From contig DXZR01000011.1 of NCBI GenBank assembly GCA_019419555.1, positions 1 through 60,161 of the forward strand: a stretch of 60,161 nucleotides of DNA. Reading direction: 5' to 3'. The stretch's first letter is position 1; every line of letters starts with the position of its first letter. This document shows positions 34,366-46,255 of the stretch, one piece after another. Source of the DNA: Collinsella sp. (GTDB lineage Bacteria > Actinomycetota > Coriobacteriia > Coriobacteriales > Coriobacteriaceae). The position numbers were made by a program, and so were the translations under genes. Under the pieces are notes generated by a model. That model ran no database searches. It was not told the DNA's origin and was given only the letters and a program-made list of their open reading frames with translations.

Positions 34366-35237
34366 CCAGGGCGAAGGCCGAAGCGGTCGCGGCCCTGCGC
34401 GCCGAGGGGCACGCGCTCGGGCACCTGCTCGCATGCGCCGAGCTCAAGCGGTCGACCTACTACTACGCCCTCGCGCACCCGCCGAGGCCCACGCGCGCCG
34501 AGCTCTGGGAGGCGGCCGCCGAGATCTTCTCGCGCACCGCCAACGGCTGCGGGCACCGGCAGATAGCGATGTGCCTCAGGGCGGAAGAGGGGGCCGTGAT
34601 AGCCAACAAGACCGTGCTCAAGATGATGCGCGAGATGGGGATTCGCTGCGGCATCAGACGCGAGACGGCCTACCACAGGTACAACTCGTACAAGGGCGTC
34701 GTCGGCAGAACGTTCGAGAACGTGATCGCGAGGGATTTCGACGCCGGGGCCCCGTGGCAGAAGCTGGGGACGGACGTCACCGAGTTCAAGGTGGCTGGCG
34801 GTAAGGCCTACTGGGCCCCGACGCTGGACTTCTGCACCAAGGAGATCGTGGCGAGCGACATATCGACCACGCCCGACATGGCCCAGCAGGCGAGGATGCT
34901 CGACGAGCTGCTGTCCAAGATCCCCGAGGGCGCCGCCCCGACCATGCACTCGGACCGGGGCTGGCAGTACCAGCACGCCTCATACACATCCAGGCTCGAG
35001 GCCGCCGGTATCGTCCAGAGCATGTCCAGGAAGGCGAACTGCATCGACAATGCCGCCACCGAGCAGCTCTTCGGCCACGTCAAGGACGAGTTCTACAGGG
35101 GCCGCGAGTGGAAGACGTTCGAGGATTTCAAACGCGACCTGGAGGAATACATAGTCCACTGGAACACGAGCCGGAGGCAGGTAAGATTGAAGGGCCTGAC
35201 CCCGGAGGAGTACCGGAATCAGGCCCTTGCGGCCTAG
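34332..35237 (+). CDS. IS3-family transposase OrfB (DDE domain, reached by -1 frameshift)
   Basis: The catalytic part, about 301 residues in the -1 frame relative to OrfA. It has an HTH_21-like N-terminus (GCGHRQIAMCLR), and an rve integrase core with GTDVTEF, MHSDRGWQY and the DNAATEQLFGHVKDE segment supplying the D, D and E. The terminal WNTSRRQVRLKGLTPEEYR is typical of the family. There is no good ribosome site near the first ATG (34569), so production through the OrfAB fusion is expected. Confidence 0.9.
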   Translation: MTRPGREGRALTRAKAEAVAALRAEGHALGHLLACAELKRSTYYYALAHPPRPTRAELWEAAAEIFSRTANGCGHRQIAMCLRAEEGAVIANKTVLKMMREMGIRCGIRRETAYHRYNSYKGVVGRTFENVIARDFDAGAPWQKLGTDVTEFKVAGGKAYWAPTLDFCTKEIVASDISTTPDMAQQARMLDELLSKIPEGAAPTMHSDRGWQYQHASYTSRLEAAGIVQSMSRKANCIDNAATEQLFGHVKDEFYRGREWKTFEDFKRDLEEYIVHWNTSRRQVRLKGLTPEEYRNQALAA

Positions 35238-35323
35238 TCGCTATTTAGGGCGTCCAAGATTTGGGGCGCGGTTCACTGATGAACTGCCAGCGGGCTTTTT
35301 GTTGTCGAGTGCTGCTGCCGGCC

Positions 35324-35740
35324 TTACGCCTCGCGCTCGACCTCGCTCACACACTCATTTTTGATGGTACCGACGAGCGCCTGCAGCGCATCGACCACAT
35401 GCGGGCGAATGTCTCCGCCAATGAGCACGAGCATGATGTCGTCGCCCACGGTAAGCTCGCCACTCGCCAGCCACACGCGCACATAGCCGATACCCGGCAT
35501 CGCGCTCGTGGCCTCGATAGCAGCCTGCACCTTTTCGGCATCGAAGCCAAACACCATGCCGCCCACCTTATGTCCAGGCGCCACACCATCTGTCTCGACC
35601 CCACGCACCTCGGACTTAGGCGTCGCACGCACCACGCCATTGTGTGTCAGGTACATCCCACAATCAGCCGCCGAAACATCGGCCTTGGCTTCGCGCAGCC
35701 AAGCATCAACCGAAGGCATCGATTTGCCGCTTTCAAGCAT
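35324..35740 (-). CDS. MoaE-like molybdopterin synthase family protein
   Basis: A 138-residue protein resembling a short MoaE-type family annotated in anaerobic gut bacteria: PSVDAWLREAKADVSAADCGMYLTHNGVVR, then GYVRVWLASGELTVGDDIMLVLIGGDIRPHV and KNECVSEVE. Real MoaE joins MoaD to form molybdopterin. No other molybdenum cofactor gene is adjacent, and I cannot confirm the catalytic lysines. ATG at 35740 has AAGGAG five bases upstream. The IS3 element lies just downstream. Confidence 0.65.
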   Translation of the reverse strand: MLESGKSMPSVDAWLREAKADVSAADCGMYLTHNGVVRATPKSEVRGVETDGVAPGHKVGGMVFGFDAEKVQAAIEATSAMPGIGYVRVWLASGELTVGDDIMLVLIGGDIRPHVVDALQALVGTIKNECVSEVEREA

Positions 35741-35795
35741 CATATCTCCTTTTGATTTCCAGGGTAGTCTTTTTGGGACGGGGCTCCCGGACACT

Positions 35796-36794
35796 TTATT
35801 CCTCGACCGGCGTGAGCACCATGACGGCACGTGTGTTGCTCAGCGATAACGAACGACAGGTCACAAGCGTTACGACCTTGGTTGCCGAAGCGGCACGATC
35901 GGTGGCATCGCTCGCCACGGCAGAAGCACCGTCGAGCATCTCGGACAGGTAGTTCTTGAGCCCATCATCGCCATCAAAATTAGGCGTGCGCGCCTTGGCA
36001 TACGTGTCCTCGACAACTTTGGTCGCCAGTGGTCGCAGCTTATACGTAGCATCCCGTGTGATGTAATACACAAACTCGATGCTATCAAACGTCGCCTGAT
36101 CAGTGGTGTCCGAAATCACGTTGAACATCGATCCGTCGTTCATGTGGTGACCATAGATCGTAGTCTGCTGATCCACCATACCCGGCGCGGTGTCGTCGCT
36201 ATCCAAGAAGATGGCTCCCGAGGCATTGGCGGTGCCGTCGAACAGCGTGTTGAGGTACTTGGAGTTGTTGTTGGTCTGCACCACGGGGTAGTTGATGTTG
36301 CTGCCGGGCGCGTAAATCCAACCCACAACCTCGGGATTTGTCTGGGCAAGCGCATTGAAGTCGATAATTGGCACGCCGCTTGCGTCCTTGTCGCTCACAT
36401 ATTGCTTTTCGATTTTTTGATACGACTCGCTCGCCTGCTTATAGCCAATCTGCGCGTTGATAAAGATGGCGGCCGCAGCAACGATCAGGCCAATGCCGAT
36501 GATGATGAGCAGAATGGGAATGACGGAGCGGCGCTTTTTGCGCGGCGGCTCGGTATAGCTCGATGGCGCGGTATGCGCCGAAGAGCGAGGTGACTTCTTG
36601 GCCGTACTGTATGACGAAGGATGATATGCAGCCAGCGTATCCTGACGGCGATGCTTCGCCGGCGTCACGGGGCGCGGCGCGCGCGGCTGTTGAGGAGAGG
36701 ATGTCCGACCCTGCTGCGGCGCGCGGGCTGCTCCCGACTTGGCTGGATCGGGAATCCGAGAAGCCGAAAAACGCTTTCCCTGATAGTCGGACAT
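35796..36794 (-). CDS. srtB: Class B sortase
   Basis: A 332-residue membrane transpeptidase. Residues 1-88 are Pro/Ser/Arg-rich and cytoplasmic, a hydrophobic anchor follows (about 90-112), then the sortase barrel with NPEVVGWIYAPGSNINYPVVQ, the catalytic His in IYGHHM, Cys in TLVTC and Arg in NTRAVMV. Class B is assigned from this layout. No pilin or NPQTN-type substrate lies nearby; the only sorting signal in the window (LATTG at the 18.5 kb gene) looks like a class A substrate. Confidence 0.9.
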   Translation of the reverse strand: MSDYQGKRFSASRIPDPAKSGAARAPQQGRTSSPQQPRAPRPVTPAKHRRQDTLAAYHPSSYSTAKKSPRSSAHTAPSSYTEPPRKKRRSVIPILLIIIGIGLIVAAAAIFINAQIGYKQASESYQKIEKQYVSDKDASGVPIIDFNALAQTNPEVVGWIYAPGSNINYPVVQTNNNSKYLNTLFDGTANASGAIFLDSDDTAPGMVDQQTTIYGHHMNDGSMFNVISDTTDQATFDSIEFVYYITRDATYKLRPLATKVVEDTYAKARTPNFDGDDGLKNYLSEMLDGASAVASDATDRAASATKVVTLVTCRSLSLSNTRAVMVLTPVEE

Positions 36795-36830
36795 GGCTCT
36801 CCTTATGCTACAAATGGACTGGCAGAGCGC

Positions 36831-37295
36831 TTAGGCGTCAGCCATCTCCTGCTTCATCTTCTCGATAACCTTGCGGTACTCGGGGTCGCATGCGCCCAGA
36901 ATCTGCGTGGCGTAAATGGCAGCGTTCTTGGCACCGTTGATGGCCACACAGGCAACGGGCACGCCCGAAGGCATCTGTACCATCGACAGCAGCGAGTCCA
37001 TACCACCCAGATCGCTCGTCTTCATAGGCACGCCGATGACCGGCAGCGGCGTAAACGCAGCCACGACGCCGCCCAGGTGAGCAGCCTTGCCGGCGGCAGC
37101 GATAATCACCTTGATGCCGCGGTCGGCAGCGGTCGAGGCCCACTCATGGACCTTCGCCGGTGTGCGGTGTGCACTTGCAATCACGAGCTCATAGGGCACG
37201 CCCAGTGCCTCGAGCTCGGCGGTGCAACCTTCCATAACGCCCAGATCGGACTTGGAGCCCATGATGATCCCGACAACCGGCTTCTGATCTGCCAT
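36831..37295 (-). CDS. purE: N5-carboxyaminoimidazole ribonucleotide mutase
   Basis: Converts N5-CAIR to CAIR in purine synthesis. The 154-residue protein has GIIMGSKSDLGVMEG near residue 10, SAHRTP with the catalytic histidine near 44, and ITAAAGKAAHLGGV-type sequence at VIIAAAGKAAHLGG. ATG at 37295 lies nine bases after AGGAGG; a TTG at 37301 is closer but less likely. No purK is adjacent. Confidence 0.95.
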   Translation of the reverse strand: MADQKPVVGIIMGSKSDLGVMEGCTAELEALGVPYELVIASAHRTPAKVHEWASTAADRGIKVIIAAAGKAAHLGGVVAAFTPLPVIGVPMKTSDLGGMDSLLSMVQMPSGVPVACVAINGAKNAAIYATQILGACDPEYRKVIEKMKQEMADA

Positions 37296-37388
37296 AAACA
37301 AAGACCTCCTGTTGAGAGCGGTGACGCGGCGAATCCGCGACCCTTAACTACTGAGAGTAGTATAGCTGCTCCCGTCCCTGCGGTCTGC

Positions 37389-37480
37389 GGGTGCCCCGCG
37401 GCGGTCTGGTGTTTTCATCTTCACTCCGGTTGCTTCGCAAAGTCGTTCAGATGAAAACACCAGACCGCCGCGGGGCACCC
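37389..37480. repeat. Long perfect hairpin A (32-bp arms)
   Basis: Arms 37389-37420 and 37449-37480 are exact reverse complements, beginning GGGTGCCCCGCGGCGG and ending AGACCGCCGCGGGGCACCC. The 28-base loop (TCACTCCGGTTGCTTCGC then AAAGTCGTTC) is closely related to the loop of hairpin B at 37637-37727 read on the other strand. Confidence 0.95.
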
Positions 37481-37527
37481 TCGACCTACCGGGAATTGCC
37501 ATGACGTACGTTGGCTGAAATATTAAC

Positions 37528-37563
37528 GTGGGATCCGCCGTTCGAACGAACGGCGGATCCCAC
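37528..37563. repeat. Perfect 36-bp palindrome between hairpins A and B
   Basis: GTGGGATCCGCCGTTCG, two bases, then the exact reverse complement. It stands midway between two larger hairpins in the gene-free gap between purE and carB. Confidence 0.95.
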
Positions 37564-37636
37564 ACTCACTTTTTATTCAGCCCTAGTCATCGCGCAAAGC
37601 CCCTTCGGCAGCACACGGTGCAGCCAAGTCACCGCA

Positions 37637-37727
37637 GGCCGGGGCGGGAGGGGCCGAGTTTCCTCCTGAGCGACTCTGCTTGCAGCCGGAGCGAAAGGGG
37701 GAAATCTCGGCCCCTCCCGCCCCGGCC
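37637..37727. repeat. Long hairpin B (22-bp perfect base)
   Basis: GGCCGGGGCGGGAGGGGCCGAG pairs perfectly with CTCGGCCCCTCCCGCCCCGGCC, extended by TTTCC/GGAAA with a one-base offset. The loop on the minus strand reads TCGCTCCGGCTGCAAGCAG then AGTCGCTCAG, matching hairpin A at about 25 of 30 positions. It lies just past the carB stop but lacks a T run. Confidence 0.95.
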
Positions 37728-37738
37728 GGCCAGGTCAA

Positions 37739-41053
<3,315 letters not shown>

Positions 41054-41054
41054 A

Positions 41055-42494
41055 TTAGTTCTCCTCGGTCTCAGCGGTCTCGGACTCAGCAAAGTTCCAG
41101 CCGGCAAGGCGGTCCTTCGCGGTGTCGATATCCAGGTAGTTCTCCTCGCCGTCCATGAGTCGCGTAAAGGCGGTAAAGAGATAGTGGGCATCGGTGGGGC
41201 CAGGCGAGGCCTCGGGGTGGTACTGGACCGAGAAGCACGGGGCGTCGAGCAGCTGGATGCCCTCGGCGGTGCCGTCGTTGAGGTTCACATGCGTCAGGCG
41301 AATGCGACCAAAGCGCTCGTTCATCACGACCGGCGCGATTCCGCGGCGCACCCAGACGCGCAGATCTCCATCGGCCGCATGCTCGGTCTCGCCGCCGGAA
41401 AGCTCGGGGACAAGCTTGCCCAAGCTGGGGAACAGCAGGCCAAAGCCATGGTTTTGCGCGGTGATCTCCACACGGCGGCTTACCAGGTTCATGACCGGCT
41501 GGTTGCCACCGCGGTGACCGAACTTAAGCTTTTCCATCTGAGCGCCGCAGGCCAGGCTGATCATCTGGTGACCAAGACAAATACCAAAGACCGGCACCTT
41601 GCCGATCAGCTGCTGCACCTGCTCGTAGGTCTCCACCACGGCGTCGGGGTCGCCGGGACCATTGGACAAAAAGACACCGTCGGGATTCATGTCGAGCACC
41701 TCACTCGCGGGCGTATCCCACGGCACGACGGTAAGGTCGCAGCCGGCGCGGACCAGACCCTCCAGAATGCCGCGCTTCACACCGCAGTCGTAGGCGACCA
41801 CTTTGTGACGGGCAGGAGCGGCAGCCGTAAGCGCAAAGTCATGCGTGGCAGGCAGGTCGGCGGCCACAAACTCGTGAGGTACGGGGCAACTTACGGTCTT
41901 GACCAGGTTCTCGCCTACCAGCGTGGGCGCAGCGGCCAGACGCTCGGCAAGCTCGTCGACGTCGAAGATCTCGGTCGAAATAATGCCCATCTTGGAACCA
42001 TTGTCGCGCAGGTGGCGCACCAGGGCGCGAGTGTCGACACCCTCGATAGCGACGATGCCGTGAGCGCGCAGGTACTCCGGCACGCTGACGGCCGAGCGCC
42101 AGTTAGAAGGCGTGGCGCACATGTCGCGAACGATCATGCCGCGCATGGCCGGAGCGCTCGCAGGGCGCACAGCGTCGCCGGGGAAGGCCGACTGGACGTC
42201 GGTCTCGTCGATACCGTAGTTGCCGATCTGCGGATAGGTCATGGTTACGATTTGGCCGGCATAACTCGGGTCGGTCATGACCTCAAAGTAGCCCTCGAGC
42301 GAGGTGTTGAAGCAGACTTCGCCGGTCGCGGTGCCCTCAGCGCCGCATGCACGTCCATAAAAAATGGTCCCATCCTCAAGATACAGGATGCAGGGACCGC
42401 AGGTGCCCTTGCTGGTTTTGGCCAGCATACGCTGGCAAAGCTCGCTAGGCGCGAAGGTGCGGGCGGCAGCGCCCGCGGTATGGTTGTTCGCCAT
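41055..42494 (-). CDS. carA: Carbamoyl-phosphate synthase, small subunit (glutaminase)
   Basis: Hydrolyses glutamine and channels ammonia to CarB. The 479-residue protein has the CPSase_sm domain (LEDGTIFYGRACG, NTSLEGYFEVMTDPSYAGQ) and a class I glutamine amidotransferase with FLSNGPGDP, the nucleophile Cys in VFGICLGHQ and the PEASPGPTD histidine-glutamate pair. An N-terminal extension of about 38 residues precedes the usual start. GGAGA before the ATG at 42494 supports this start. Confidence 0.96.
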   Translation of the reverse strand: MANNHTAGAAARTFAPSELCQRMLAKTSKGTCGPCILYLEDGTIFYGRACGAEGTATGEVCFNTSLEGYFEVMTDPSYAGQIVTMTYPQIGNYGIDETDVQSAFPGDAVRPASAPAMRGMIVRDMCATPSNWRSAVSVPEYLRAHGIVAIEGVDTRALVRHLRDNGSKMGIISTEIFDVDELAERLAAAPTLVGENLVKTVSCPVPHEFVAADLPATHDFALTAAAPARHKVVAYDCGVKRGILEGLVRAGCDLTVVPWDTPASEVLDMNPDGVFLSNGPGDPDAVVETYEQVQQLIGKVPVFGICLGHQMISLACGAQMEKLKFGHRGGNQPVMNLVSRRVEITAQNHGFGLLFPSLGKLVPELSGGETEHAADGDLRVWVRRGIAPVVMNERFGRIRLTHVNLNDGTAEGIQLLDAPCFSVQYHPEASPGPTDAHYLFTAFTRLMDGEENYLDIDTAKDRLAGWNFAESETAETEEN

Positions 42495-42654
42495 AATTCT
42501 CCTTCCCGGTCTCACAGGACCGGCTTAAAGGTGTGTAGTTAGGCCTCGCGGTATTGTAACCGCAAGCATGCCTCATGGCGTTAATTTCATCGAAATGTTT
42601 ACGAAATGATAATTATGACTTTCTATGCATAATGTTTTTTAATCCCGTCCCAAA

Positions 42655-42700
42655 AAATCATCCCGCGGGGCTTGTGGCTCACGCGGGATGATGGCGTCTT
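42655..42700 (-). terminator. Terminator hairpin downstream of the 42.7 kb membrane gene
   Basis: On the minus strand ATCATCCCGCG and CGCGGGATGAT form an 11-bp perfect stem around an 18-base loop, followed by TTTTTTGGG. Confidence 0.88.
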
Positions 42701-43664
42701 ATTTTTTCTTGTCCTGCTCCAGCAGTTCGGACGGTGTGCGATCGGGCTTGCCGCCGCGGAAAATCTCGCGGCCATGCAGACGATGCTCCAGATCGCGCTC
42801 GGCCTTTTCCTCGTCAATCTTGGTCTGGCTCACCACCGGGTCCTCAATCAACGACGACACCGAGTTCACCTGCTTCTGAATGCGCTCGGCGATGGTGTCG
42901 TCCATACTCACGATGCGCATCTTCCAGTCGATACTCGTGGCGTTGGATGAGCTCTTGGTCCACACGAACGTCAAAATGGCGCTCTGGTGGCCGCGCGCGG
43001 GGAACATGCCAAAGAAGGAATCGTGCTGAATGTTGCTATCCTCGTCGATATAGGCGTGAACGTTATACACCACGCGGTCGATCTTATCGTTGAGCAACGC
43101 GTTGGTCGCAAGCGCCGCGGCCTGGATCTGCCCGTTGGACAGCAGCTCGAGCTCGTTGGCAGACGATGTGTCCAACACCGTCACCTCGACCGTGCCCGTG
43201 CGTTCATCGGCTTCATCGACGGTAAAATCGAGCGGGAACTGCGTAAAGCCGTTACCCCACTCAAGGCCACCCTTGAGCGCGGTCGAAACGGTATCGACCG
43301 AAACGCTCTCGGACAGGTTGGCGGTGTTCAGACGACGCATCACGCCGTAGCCAATCTGCATGCCCACGATCAGCACCAAAATACCGATGACCACGGCCAT
43401 CGCGGTCTTCGTAATGGTATGGCTCACCTGCGAGCCCGAAGGATCGTCCTCGGACAGCGGGTCGATATGTTTTGCCTGGCTCGCGCGGTCCTCGCTGCGC
43501 AGCTGCGCTAGCGCCGCTTTATCACCGCGCTTGGCCGCAGCCTCCTTCTCACGCATGCGCTCGGTACGCTTTTTGGCGAGCGTGGGATCCAAGACACCGG
43601 ATGCATCGATTTCGGAGAATAACTCCGTCACTTCTTCCGGAGTCAAAGGGTTCTTGTCAGCCAT
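42699..43664 (-). CDS. Single-span membrane protein of unknown function
   Basis: 321 residues that I do not recognise. A charged, Lys/Arg/Glu-rich cytoplasmic part (1-83, starting NPLTPEEVTELFSEIDASG) is followed by one membrane helix (about 86-106). An extracellular domain of about 150 residues then follows, rich in beta-type sequence (GTVEVTVLDTSSANELELLS, VVYNVHAYIDEDSN). The C-terminus is highly charged with EKAERDLEHRLHG. A GACAGGAAG site precedes the ATG. It lies between the ABC exporter and carAB in the same direction, suggesting co-transcription with the exporter. Confidence 0.8.
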   Translation of the reverse strand: MADKNPLTPEEVTELFSEIDASGVLDPTLAKKRTERMREKEAAAKRGDKAALAQLRSEDRASQAKHIDPLSEDDPSGSQVSHTITKTAMAVVIGILVLIVGMQIGYGVMRRLNTANLSESVSVDTVSTALKGGLEWGNGFTQFPLDFTVDEADERTGTVEVTVLDTSSANELELLSNGQIQAAALATNALLNDKIDRVVYNVHAYIDEDSNIQHDSFFGMFPARGHQSAILTFVWTKSSSNATSIDWKMRIVSMDDTIAERIQKQVNSVSSLIEDPVVSQTKIDEEKAERDLEHRLHGREIFRGGKPDRTPSELLEQDKKK

Positions 43665-43683
43665 AAACTTCCTGTCATATCAA

Positions 43684-45456
43684 TCAGTCGAGCTCGTGCG
43701 CACGCGCACCTTCGAACTGCATTCGATAGTAACGGGCATAGGTGCCGCCACGGGCGAGAAGCTCCTCGTGCGTGCCACGCTCCACAACGCGACCATGCTC
43801 AACGGTCGCAATCTCATCGGCGTGCTTAATGGTCGAGAGACGATGGGCGATGATGATCGTGGTGCGGCCGCGTGCCAGCTCTTCGAGCGACTCCTGCACC
43901 GCCTCCTCGCTCTCGTTATCCAAAGCACTCGTCGCCTCATCCAAAATAAGGATCTTGGGGTTCTTGAGAAACACGCGCGCGATGGCAACGCGCTGCTTCT
44001 GTCCGCCCGAAAGACGGCTGCCGCGCTCGCCCACCACGGTGTCGTAGCCCTGCGGAAGCGACTCGATAAAGGCATCGATGTTGGCGCGACGGGCGGCCTC
44101 GGCGATCTCTTCCGCCGTAGCGCCCGGCTTGCCGTAGGCGATGTTCTCGCCAATCGTACCGTCAAACAGATAGACATCCTGCTGCACCAGGCCGATAGCG
44201 CGGCGCAGGCTCTGCTGCGTCACATCGCGCACGTCCTGACCGTCGATGCTAATGGACCCAGCGGCAACGTCGTAAAAGCGCGGCAGCAGCGAACAGGTCG
44301 TCGATTTGCCACCGCCCGAAGGGCCAACCAAAGCGATGGTCTGCCCGGGCTTGATAGACAGATCCATATGGTCGATAACGGGACGCTCGTCGGCATCGCC
44401 CTCGCCCAGCTCAACATCCTCGTAGTTAAAGCACACGTCGTGATACTCCACGGCGCCGGCAGTCACCTGCAGATCCGTGGCGCCCGGCTTGTCCTGGATA
44501 TCCGGCGCGGTCGAGAGTACCTCGTCCATACGCTTAAAGCCGGCGATAGCCTTCTGATACGTTTCGGCCGAATTGACGAGCGTCTCAAGCGGCGTGCAGA
44601 ACAGCGAAATATAGAGTGCAAAGGTCGCCATATCGACCGCCTGTAGCTGTCCCTGGGCGACCAGCCAGCCGCCCAGCAGCACCACGATCACATAGAGCAC
44701 ACCCGAGAGCAGGCCATACGTCGCGGTATAGACGCCCATGGCGTGATACATGTTCTCCTTGGACGAAAGATAGCGATTGTTGGAGGCGCGGAACTTGAAG
44801 CGTTCGGTCTCCTCGTTGGCAAAGCTCTTGACCACGCGCATGCCCGCCAGCGAATCCTGCAGCTGCGCATTGATGCCGCTGATCTTTTTGCGGTTGTCGC
44901 TAAAGACCTCGCGCATACGCATGTTTTGCCAAAACATGATGACCGCAAACGCCGCCGTCACCACGGCCATGGCGAGCGCCAGCACCGGGGCGATGGTAAA
45001 GAGGATCACAAACGAGCCGATAATCTCGATGCCGCAGATGATGATCCACTCGGGCACGTGGTGCGCCGCCTCGCAGATATCGAACAGGTCGTTGACCACG
45101 CGGCTCATCATGTCGCCGGAGCTGTTGCGGTCGAAGTACGCAAAGCTAAAGCGCTCATACTGGTCGAACAGGTCCTCGCGCATTTTGGACTCCATGCGCG
45201 CACCCATCACGTGACCCCAATAGCTCACAAAGTAGCGGCAGGCGCAGCGGACGGCATACATCAGCACCAAGCCCACCGCGATCATGCCGAGCGCCTGCAT
45301 AATGGCAGCCTGACCCTGAGTAAATAGCCCACCGGTCAAATTGCGCAGGATAATGGGGAACGCCAGGTCAATGGCGGCAAGCACCAGAGCACAAACAGTA
45401 TCAGCAACAAAAAGCCCCATCTGGGGCTTGTAGTACGAAAGAAACCTCTTCAGCAT
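43684..45456 (-). CDS. ABC exporter, fused membrane and ATPase domains (MsbA/LmrA-like)
   Basis: A 590-residue half-transporter that probably works as a homodimer. The N-terminal part (about 1-315) has six helices; the C-terminal ATPase has GPSGGGKSTTCSLLPRFYD, the signature RLSGGQKQRVAIARVFL, LILDEATSALD and an IIAHRLST switch. Substrate could be lipid, peptide or drug. GAGG lies seven bases before the ATG. No partner half-transporter is adjacent. Confidence 0.92.
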   Translation of the reverse strand: MLKRFLSYYKPQMGLFVADTVCALVLAAIDLAFPIILRNLTGGLFTQGQAAIMQALGMIAVGLVLMYAVRCACRYFVSYWGHVMGARMESKMREDLFDQYERFSFAYFDRNSSGDMMSRVVNDLFDICEAAHHVPEWIIICGIEIIGSFVILFTIAPVLALAMAVVTAAFAVIMFWQNMRMREVFSDNRKKISGINAQLQDSLAGMRVVKSFANEETERFKFRASNNRYLSSKENMYHAMGVYTATYGLLSGVLYVIVVLLGGWLVAQGQLQAVDMATFALYISLFCTPLETLVNSAETYQKAIAGFKRMDEVLSTAPDIQDKPGATDLQVTAGAVEYHDVCFNYEDVELGEGDADERPVIDHMDLSIKPGQTIALVGPSGGGKSTTCSLLPRFYDVAAGSISIDGQDVRDVTQQSLRRAIGLVQQDVYLFDGTIGENIAYGKPGATAEEIAEAARRANIDAFIESLPQGYDTVVGERGSRLSGGQKQRVAIARVFLKNPKILILDEATSALDNESEEAVQESLEELARGRTTIIIAHRLSTIKHADEIATVEHGRVVERGTHEELLARGGTYARYYRMQFEGARAHELD

Positions 45457-45487
45457 GTGATCCTCAAAGAAATATCAGCAACGTAAG

Positions 45488-45526
45488 GCCCTGGGACAAA
45501 GCAATCAGTAGTACTTGTCCCAGGGC
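45488..45526. repeat. Hairpin between Nudix and exporter genes
   Basis: GCCCTGGGACAA and TTGTCCCAGGGC are perfect 12-bp arms around a 15-base interior. It has a GGGACA core like the REP family but no T run. Confidence 0.8.
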
Positions 45527-45538
45527 TATCCCCACTCG

Positions 45539-46234
45539 TTAAAGCTCCGTGCCCCCAAGGCGGTGCGCGATGCTGTCGCAGGCAAGCGCGCCCACGACGG
45601 TCTTGGCGTCTTCGATCTTGCCGTCGAGCACGGCGTCGATCAGCTCGTGCAGCGGCACCAGGTCCACGTTGACAAACTCGTCATCATCGGGGTTGGGCGC
45701 ATCAAACTCGAGCTTGGTAGCCAAGTAGATGTGGATGATCTCATCGCAAAAACCGCATGACGTGACAATCGACGTCAAAAAGCGAATACGACCGGCCCTA
45801 AAGCCCGTCTCCTCATGCAGTTCGCGCTTGGCGCAATCGAGCGGGTCCTCGCCCGGGTCGAGCTTGCCGGCGGGAATCTCGACCGTCACGCGGTCGATGG
45901 CGGTGCGGTACTGACGCACCAGTACGATCTTGCCGCTCTCGGTCAGTGCCACAACGGCCGCCGCACCCGGATGGCGAACGATATCGCGGGCGCTGCGGCG
46001 ACCGTTGGGCAGCTCAACCTCAAGACGGTGGACGTCGAGGATCTTGCCCTTCCAGGCGCACTCCTCCGAAAGAATCTTCTCGTGCAGCTCGGCATCGTGC
46101 GGGTCGTCGTCGCCCAGCACCAGCGCCGGCTCGTCAGCGACCTCGCCACCAGGCTCGCCCTCGGCGTGCCCATACATGCGGCTGTCCTCCTCGACGATCT
46201 GCGCGTCCACGAGTTCTTCGTTCTTCTCGTCCAT
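45539..46234 (-). CDS. Nudix hydrolase, ADP-ribose pyrophosphatase-like
   Basis: About 231 residues. The first 60 are acidic and low-complexity. The Nudix domain follows, with the complete box GKLDPGEDPLDCAKRELHEETGF near residue 128 (written here in part: REL-HEETGF), preceded by VRQYRTAIDRVTVEIPAG, which is typical of ADP-ribose or nucleotide-sugar pyrophosphatases. Start chosen at the second ATG; the first (46243) abuts the AGAGGA site. Just downstream of purD. Confidence 0.88.
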   Translation of the reverse strand: MDEKNEELVDAQIVEEDSRMYGHAEGEPGGEVADEPALVLGDDDPHDAELHEKILSEECAWKGKILDVHRLEVELPNGRRSARDIVRHPGAAAVVALTESGKIVLVRQYRTAIDRVTVEIPAGKLDPGEDPLDCAKRELHEETGFRAGRIRFLTSIVTSCGFCDEIIHIYLATKLEFDAPNPDDDEFVNVDLVPLHELIDAVLDGKIEDAKTVVGALACDSIAHRLGGTEL

Positions 46235-46255
46235 CCGTCTCATTCCTCTCGGATT

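Larger units (their letters stand above)
33827..35275 (+). mobile_element. IS3-family insertion sequence, complete
   Basis: 1449 bp with imperfect inverted ends beginning TGAACTGCC on the left and ending GCGGTTCA on the right; both share CTTGGAC about 17 bases in. Ends are TG...CA as in the IS3 family. It is flanked by a 3-bp duplication CTG (33824-33826 and 35276-35278). It carries orfA and orfB in overlapping frames with a slippery A run. The intact structure suggests recent insertion. Confidence 0.92.
33807..35297. terminator. Bidirectional terminator split by the IS element
   Basis: AAAAGCCCGCTGGCAG at 33807-33822 and CTGCCAGCGGGCTTTT at about 35284-35299 are perfect 16-bp reverse complements now 1.46 kb apart. 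Before insertion they would have formed a hairpin with loop ACTGATGAA and T runs on both sides, serving the convergent genes that end at 33773 and 35324. Confidence 0.85.

Noticed and set aside
34569..35237. OrfB starting independently at the ATG at 34569
   Set aside because: The frame is open and transposase-like well upstream of this ATG to the slippery site, and no ribosome site precedes it.
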